Assembly: GCA_037176885.1 (NCBI GenBank)
Contig: JAWWNJ010000011.1
Location: forward strand, 1,302,001 to 1,366,000
From: Favolaschia claudopus
Lineage: Eukaryota; Basidiomycota; Agaricomycetes; Agaricales; Mycenaceae
DNA: 64,000 nucleotides
Reading direction: 5' to 3'
Shown: one piece after another, positions 57,835 to 64,000 of the stretch
How positions within the stretch are numbered: the stretch's first letter is position 1
Layout of the letters: every line of letters begins with the position of its first letter
Made by a program: the position numbers and the translations under genes
The notes under the pieces: generated by a model
Seen by the model: the letters and a program-made list of their open reading frames with translations, nothing else
The model's database searches: none
What the model was told of the DNA's origin: nothing

Positions 57835-59098
57835 GGAAGAGGGAGGGAAAGAGATATTTCCCGTTTTGGGATTAAACGCGGAGGCCACCACTTCGGTTGT
57901 CTGATGATTGATCAAAGAGAAATGTGCACTGATATGTGTTGTTGTGCTTCTTCGAAGAGAGTTTCGTCATGTGAAAGCAGCTCGGATTGGGGCGCCGGCT
58001 CTGCGAATTTTTCTACAGGCTTTACTCGCTTTCATGGCTTGGAAGGGCCTTGGAAGTAACCCACAACATGCCTCGGCATTACCCCCTTTGCAATCAACAT
58101 TAGGGCAATCAGCGACCAAGTGGAGTATAAAAAAAATGAGGCGCACTGCAAATGACTAGCGGAACCAAATCCGACATACGGAGGCAAACGCATTCGAATG
58201 CTAGAGTCACTGCGGCTGTCCTTTCCATTCCCAACAATCCCGCCATCATCACGATAAAGCCTCCTGGAGGCATTCACAGCCAAGCCGACGCAAGCGCCGA
58301 AGCAATTAGTACTCAGCCTAGCCGGCCAGGGCCATATAAAAACCTGTAGTCCGGTCCCCGGAGCGAAGGGGCGTTCTAAAACGGTTCGCGATGAGAGAAG
58401 GATTGATTTCGATTGAACTGCTAAAGTGCCGCTACGAACTCGGATAAATACTTGAAGAGTGCTCAGCTGGAAGCTTCAAGCCGCGCAGGTTACATGAGGA
58501 CACACCTGAGAAACCACAAAGTACGCGTTTTCTGACGTCGGACTGTCCTGTCGCAAGGAACGCAGATCCGCCACCCGAAGTTTGGGGCCTGGGCGTCTGC
58601 GAATCTCTGCAAATGCTAGTGCATTTGATGAGCCAAGGCTTTACTCGCGTAACATCCTTGCCGGTGAGCCTCAGGGTCGAGTACACGACGTTGATGAGTG
58701 AGAGCGTTCAAGGTGAAATTTCAAACATATTGGCATCAGTAAATTTGTCACGGTCCCGTGATACGTGGAACGCAAACGCGTCGCGTTCACCCCAAGCTCT
58801 CGCTCTGTTCAGCCCCGTTTAATTCTGTTACAACTCTCGGACGCAATGCTTCTATTCGGTGCAAAGGGGATCCTGAAAATACAGGCTTCAGCGCAGACAA
58901 AATGAGTACAGTCCCCGGGCCGTACAGTGAGTATGCTACAAATTTGTAGATGTGATGCATATGTACAGATGCTATGAGAAAAAGAAAAAATGCAGTAAAA
59001 TCATAACCCAACCCATGTCCATCCTATTCCCACATGTAACCCATATGAACGCATGCTAGCATGTTTTGCATATCATGAGTCAGTCAACCTTTCTGCGC
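57835..59098. other. Intergenic, about 1.3 kb
   Basis: Promoter region of the kinase gene on the right and 3' region of the RING gene on the left. No gene, repeat or RNA that I can support. Confidence 0.4.
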
Positions 59099-61393
59099 CT
59101 ATCGAAACCCGTCGCTGGCGTTCAGATCCAAACCAATTCTACAAAGCGGGCAAGTCTGGCTCCGCACCACCCATCTGCCAAGACAGCGATCGTGAAAAGC
59201 ATGCTTACACCGCTCGCTCAATCGCGCACGCTCCGCTTTTTTGAACTGAGTCATGCAAATACCGCAGCGGTCTACTGCGATGCCGAGCAAAGCGAGTTTG
59301 AGCTTTACGCGACCGTCCTTCGTGGTGCGTCGCCGCTGCACTTCCACGGCACCGGTCAGAAGAACAGAGGTCTTCGCGGATGCCGGACGATTGGCGCGTA
59401 CAGGGGTTGCAGGACCAATGAAATCGGAGACCATCCATAGGTCCTGATAGATAGTTGTTAGGCGGCAGAAGGAAAAAAAAAATATGTACTGAGAACATTG
59501 ACGCACATCGTAGTTCGCACCATCATGGTGGTCGTGTTCGAGGCGCGCAAGGAGGACATCTAGATCTGTCGTGTCCATGAAGTCCGGGGTCGGAGAAGGT
59601 GCTAAATCCACAGAAGACGCAGACGAGTTGCGCTGCATATCTGGCGCAATTGGTGCCAATTGATCCAGCGCGGAAACCGACTGGTGAGTCGGGAGTGGCA
59701 CCGTCGGGGTCACCACAGCGTCTAGATCAATCAATAGGCCTTCCGGTACTTCCGGCAAATTTGGCTGGCGCGGGATCACGATCTGCGGGAAAGCGGGGTG
59801 CGGTGCGTATGTCGAGTCCACCGGCATCCGAGGCCATGGCGGAAGAGGTCGTCCGGGGTAATGATGATGACCCTGCCCCTCCCCGTCCGCTCCGTCCACA
59901 TTCGCATTCGTGCTTTCGGGGGTTGACGATGACGAACTTCGAGTCGGAGTTGGTACAGAACTGTAAAATGGGTCGGCATTTTCGTGACCGGAAGATCCCT
60001 GCTCGACGGAGACAGAAAATGAAGAGGTGGGCGAAGCAGTAAGAGGCGTTAGAGGAAGCGGCGTGCGAAGAGCGCGATCCAGATCGAGGTCTGGTAAATC
60101 ATGTGGCCCGTCAGCCTCGCGCAAAGGTGATGGAACGAGGTGCGGCTTTCGCTTGGGAGGGAGTGGCGGGGGACCCTTTTTCGTGCGTACAGTAACGAGT
60201 GGCGGGGTTTCGCCAGGAGGTAACGGCGCTGGAATGAGAGGGGCTGGTGGCACACGGCGCTCGCGCTCGCGGTGAGGACTAGAAAAAGTGGGCGAAACGT
60301 ATTTGAATCGGCGATCTTGCTCGGACAGCGGATGCGGTTGAGCAAGAGTAGGCGTGGGGGCCACAGGAGGTACCGGGGGCCCAATCGCCAGCGTTGTATG
60401 GATGTCGGGAGAGACAGGCCTTGGTACAAGAGGTGTATAAGCTGCCGGCAACTCTGACTCTACGATTTCCCAGGAATCCAGATTTTCGCATGCGCGTTCG
60501 GGCTCCTTTCCTTTATGTGAAAAAAGGCGTCGAGTGCCAGGAAAGCGTTCGCTGCGCAACGACGGAGCAGAGGACGGCGATGCGGGGACCGTCGAAGTAA
60601 AATTCCCTAAGGAAGTGGTGCTCCGGAAGAAAGGAGTAGAGCGTGAAAACGCTAGAGAATTGGAGGAAGGCGTGCTTTGGGCAGAAAGTGCGTGACCAGT
60701 ATCTCGAGGGCTTCGAGAAGGGAACAAAGTACGCAAAGGAGAAAGAGACAAATGGCGGCGGTGGGAGCGAGGATATGAGGATGGCAAGGAAGGGCGAGCT
60801 GCATCATCAGGGTCAGAATCCAAGATACCCCGACCTCGAGATGGAGGTCTTGAATGCACCGAAGAGCGTTCAGCTGTGGTGCGGGATTGTAGTGAAGGTC
60901 TCGTATCGATGGAGGGTTCATAGTCGGACTCCGACCCGGAGTCTGGATCATAGTCATGGCGTGAGCCAGGCATCGGTATGGGGGCGAGTGTGGTGGTGCT
61001 CGGGCACACCGACACTGGTGGAGACGCCATAGCCTCCAGAAACGAAGGAGGCGGATAATTTGGTATGTCCTCGAGGGCTGCATCGTTCTAGCGTTTGTCA
61101 TGAGGATTATTTCGATTTCTTGAATGCTCACAGTCGTTGTAGAGTTGCTCGACTCGTGAAAACGGTCTTGACCTCCTTGAGCTCCTCCCGTCGGAAAGTA
61201 CGGGTATCGCAGAAGGTGCGCCGCTACTAAAGCGGACAGGCTCCTCTCGAGGTGGATTTCTGGACGATCTGGGTTGTCTCTCTTTTCTACGTCGTCCATT
61301 GTTGTCTGGGGGAACCAAGGTGACCTGCCCATGGTGTGTTACGACGTGGGTGAGATAGGGCGCGATATGGCCTGGGTCTGCTCGTTGGGGCAT
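59099..61393 (-). CDS. RING-H2 finger protein, probable E3 ubiquitin ligase, 725 aa
   Basis: Exons 61132-61393, 59507-61077 and 59099-59443 give 725 codons plus stop, starting MPQRADPGHIAPYLTHVV. Joining the first exon to SLEDIPNYPPPSFLEAM places the start upstream of the ATG at 61030. The middle 500 residues are disordered and Pro/Ser-rich with polyproline motifs (GPPPLPPKRKPH) that could bind SH3 domains. The C-terminus has a complete C3H2C3 RING: CGICMTQ, then CKHAFHDRC and CPLC, with SERCKHAFH typical of RING-H2. The last intron (59444-59506) is 63 nt and has no stop in frame, so keeping it would add 21 residues just before the conserved block. The substrate is unknown. Confidence 0.83.
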
Positions 61394-62531
61394 AGTTCAG
61401 GTGAAACGGGTGAAATGGTTCTAAAACCTGTCGGGACTTGAGAGTCGTGCAGTCGGCATGGAGTGAACCAATTAGTCTGTTTGCTTCGACCGACCATGCC
61501 AAGCAAATGACGCCGCAATCGAGGTAAACAACCGTTATCGTCCCGATAAGGCAATTTCCCCGAGTTACTTCCACAACGACTGGATGCGGCGTTTTAGCCA
61601 GGGGAATGCGTCCGAGAGTATACAGAAACGTTTAGTCGTCAAAGGTGGTATCAGGAAAGTAGATGTAGTATACCGTATGTAGATTCCCTTATTAGTTCAT
61701 CTATGAGAACCAGTCCTCCAATGGCCTGGTCTAATATTGGTGTCGACTTAGATCTCTGAGATCCATGTTTGAGTCCTGTGCTTGTCGGCTTCAGAGAGGA
61801 AGGCACAGGAGTATTCAATACCAGGCAAATACAGCTGTTGCAGGTGAAAAGAAATAGCGATCAATGGGTTGAATCTCCGATCACCATGACAGGAGAGTAG
61901 CCTACATAGATAGTAAGACAGCCTCGACAAGTTGACGGACTCTTGGCTTCCACGAGGCTCAGGCTTATCCATCGTAGAAAACATCGCATAAAAGTGGCGC
62001 CTCGCCGAAAGAAATTCCGGGAAGGCGGTAAGTAGATCTAGTCAGACAAAATGGTGAGGGATTTAAGATGAACAGATCTCAAAGGGTCCGTTCACAGTAG
62101 ATGGCAGAACGTTCACGTTCCCGCCAGCGGCCGAAGCTAAGTACTTTTCGGCCGACGATCGGTCTTTTGGTTCCGTCTGGGATAAGCAAGGACATACAGT
62201 CCCTACGTAAAGGTTAACGTTGTTTCTCGCCATGTCACCCAGGCCAAAAATGGGAATGGGCTGATTTTTTTTCCGTTTAAAAGCGTCTCGTTCCACTTCT
62301 CGTCACTCCCTTTCCTTCTTCCTCCCCCACCTCCACCACCTGTGAGTTCTGTCATCCGCTCTGTGCTCGTGATGAACAAAATCTGCAAACTCTTGCGCGA
62401 CGTGCTTCGGCGCGATGGGCGGGTTTCCTTCGGGATCCATTCAAGTCGCTGACTCTTTTTTTTCTCTACCCTTACGTGTTTTCTTCGACGTTCTACTCAC
62501 CTTCCTACGCGTATAGCTCTCCTTTCACGAA
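61394..62531. other. Shared upstream region of the RING gene and ERG6
   Basis: About 1.1 kb between divergent genes. Pyrimidine-rich stretches precede ERG6 (62305-62340 and 62451-62475), common before starts in mushrooms. A minus-strand frame at 61748-61984 (MDKPEPRGSQESVNLSRLSY) is open but unsupported. Confidence 0.4.
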
Positions 62532-63792
62532 ATGGCTCTCCAAAACGGCAATGGGTTGGCCGATGGTCGTCAAAAAGACCGCATCGAAAACTACACCAAG
62601 TTTTGGAACAAAGATATCTCAAAAGAAGGGGAAGCCGACACCGAGAACCGTGTCGACAGCTACACCGACGTAGTGAACGGTCCGTGTGCTCTGAGCAATG
62701 TCTTGTATCTTTTTGCTCAAATCTTACAGGTTACTACGACGGTGCGACTGAGCTGTATGAAAACGGCTGGTCGCAATCCTTCCACTTCTGCCGCTTCTTC
62801 AAAGGCGAAGCCTTCTTAGCTGCCTTGGCCCGGCACGAGCACTACCTCGCCGCCCAAATGCGGTTGCGCCCCGGCATGCGTGTTCTCGATGTCGGCTGTG
62901 GTGTCGGCGGACCGGCGCGCGCCATCGCTCGGTTTGCCGATGTCCAGGTCGTCGGGCTCAACAACAACGAGTTCCAAGTGCAGCGCGCTCGCAAATATAC
63001 CAAAAAGGCCGGCTTGGAGAAGCAAGTCTCGTTTGTTCGTGGCGATTTCATGAAGCTCGAGGAGCAGTTTGGTCCCAACTCCTTCGACGCTGGTGGGTGT
63101 TCCTCTTTATCTTCTCATAACATCCCTAACTCTCACGCTATGTAGTGTACGCTATTGAGGCTACCTGTCATGCCCCGACCTGGGAAGGTGTTTACGGTGA
63201 GATCATGAAGGTGTTGAAGCCCGGAGGCATCGTAAGTTATATCTGTTTGCCGGTGTTCCCTCGGTCTAACCCTGCTCTAGTTCGGTGTCTACGAATGGTG
63301 CATGACCGATGACTGGGACCCTTCCATCCAGTCTCATGCCGACCTCCAGCACGAGATCGAGTTGGGCAACGGCATTCCCGAGATGCGTCCCCTCAAGCTC
63401 GCGCGTGAAGCGCTCAAAACCGTCGGCTTTGAAATCGAGCACGAGGAGGACCTCGCTGACCGGCCGGACGACGTTCCTTGGTACTATCCTCTCGAGGGCG
63501 ACATCCGCAAGGCTCAGACTGTATGGGACTACTTCACCGTCTGGCGGATGAGCTGGAGTGGGATCTTCATAACACATAACCTGCTCTGGTTCTTGGAGAA
63601 GTTCGGCATCGTCCCGAAGGGCACGCACGACGTCGGCGAGGCATTACGGGTGGCTGCCACCTCGCTCGTACGAGGAGGACAGCTGAAGGTTAGTGCCAAT
63701 TCTGTCGCCGTTTCTTGAGTATGCTGATTTCGCTATGCTAGCTGTTCACCCCGATGTATCTCGTCGTCAGCAGAAAGCCCCTCACATCTTAG
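62532..63792 (+). CDS. ERG6: Sterol C-24 methyltransferase, 351 aa
   Basis: Transfers a methyl group from S-adenosylmethionine to C-24 of the sterol side chain in ergosterol synthesis, on lipid droplets and ER. Exons 62532-62679, 62730-63092, 63146-63231, 63281-63688 and 63742-63792 give 351 codons plus stop, near the family length. ATG at 62532 ([17 protein letters not shown]). Signatures: [20 protein letters not shown] (sterol-binding region), the SAM motif [49 protein letters not shown], and [11 protein letters not shown]. The C-terminal end [14 protein letters not shown] comes from the short last exon. All residues of the core motifs are kept and all introns are GT-AG. Confidence 0.95.
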
Positions 63793-63947
63793 ATTCACAT
63801 ATAGATATACATTGCTTTCCTTATTTTCTACTTAATCATACCACGGATATCTTGCATTAGCTCTTGCTGAAAACAACCTTCATTATCACCAGAGTCTGAA
63901 ACGCTCGATTTGTGTGTAGAATGGGTACCTTAACATAACAAGAATCG

Positions 63948-63970
63948 CATACTGTTCATTTGCTCACAAT
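63948..63970 (+). repeat. 23-nt repeat, copy 2
   Basis: CATACTGTTCATTTGCTCAC followed by AAT, downstream of ERG6, one mismatch from 24424-24446. The following CATTCCCATTCCGTCTG also matches DNA after copy 1, so the window ends inside a longer dispersed repeat. Confidence 0.6.
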
Positions 63971-64000
63971 CATTCACATTCCCATTCCGTCTGATGTGTG

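Noticed and set aside
61748..61984. Minus-strand frame beginning near MDKPEPRGSQESVNL
   Set aside because: Short and unsupported, in the shared upstream region of two genes.
1..64000. Biosynthetic gene cluster or CRISPR-type array
   Set aside because: The genes belong to unrelated pathways on both strands, and no regularly spaced repeat array was seen.

Overview
The window looks like nuclear DNA from a mushroom-forming basidiomycete (Agaricomycete). Genes are dense and on both strands, and most are cut by many short introns of about 45-80 nt with GT..AG borders. The families are typical of that group: F-box and BTB proteins, a FunK1-type kinase, a DUF7330 protein, a DUF2235 hydrolase, an HNH_2-type nuclease, a wax-synthase-like acyltransferase and a transposon-linked TET/JBP dioxygenase. 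I see no rRNA, convincing tRNA, CRISPR array or bacterial-type operon.

Layout. 1-5 kb is mobile-element-like: the 3' part of an unrecognised spliced gene and a convergent, apparently intact TET/JBP-type 2-oxoglutarate/Fe(II) dioxygenase gene. About 5.4-9.4 kb is GC- and CpG-rich with coherent protein-like fragments in several frames, three diverged copies of one module and a short flanking repeat, so it is probably decayed. 9.4-16 kb holds a BTB protein, an intron-containing integrase-core (DDE) gene, an F-box protein and a second F-box-family protein that lacks its F-box. 17-21.3 kb is an importin-beta of the Kap121/IPO5 type. 22-25.6 kb holds signal peptidase subunit SPC3 and a divergent Whi2/KCTD-like BTB gene, followed by an inverted, broken second copy of SPC3.

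25.9-34 kb holds a FunK1 kinase, a disordered coiled-coil protein and a DUF7330 protein. 34-36.8 kb is gene-poor and contains two 201-bp arms of a nearly identical inverted repeat. Then come a wax-synthase-like enzyme (36.9-38.3), an HNH nuclease gene with one GC-AG intron (38.9-40.2), a large low-complexity protein (42.1-44.8) and a small membrane protein (45.5-46.0). Two paralogous type I membrane proteins (46.1-47.8 and 52.2-54.2) flank a DUF2235 hydrolase and a frame-broken acyl-protein thioesterase. The right end carries core cellular genes: a KA1-domain protein kinase (55.0-57.8), a RING-H2 E3 ligase (59.1-61.4) and ERG6 sterol C-24 methyltransferase (62.5-63.8).

These genes do not form a cluster for one pathway. 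The window mixes conserved housekeeping genes (KAP121, SPC3, ERG6, kinase, RING) with lineage-expanded and mobile-element-linked genes. Exon borders were read by eye from splice signals and frame continuity; where I give exact joins, their summed length is divisible by three.
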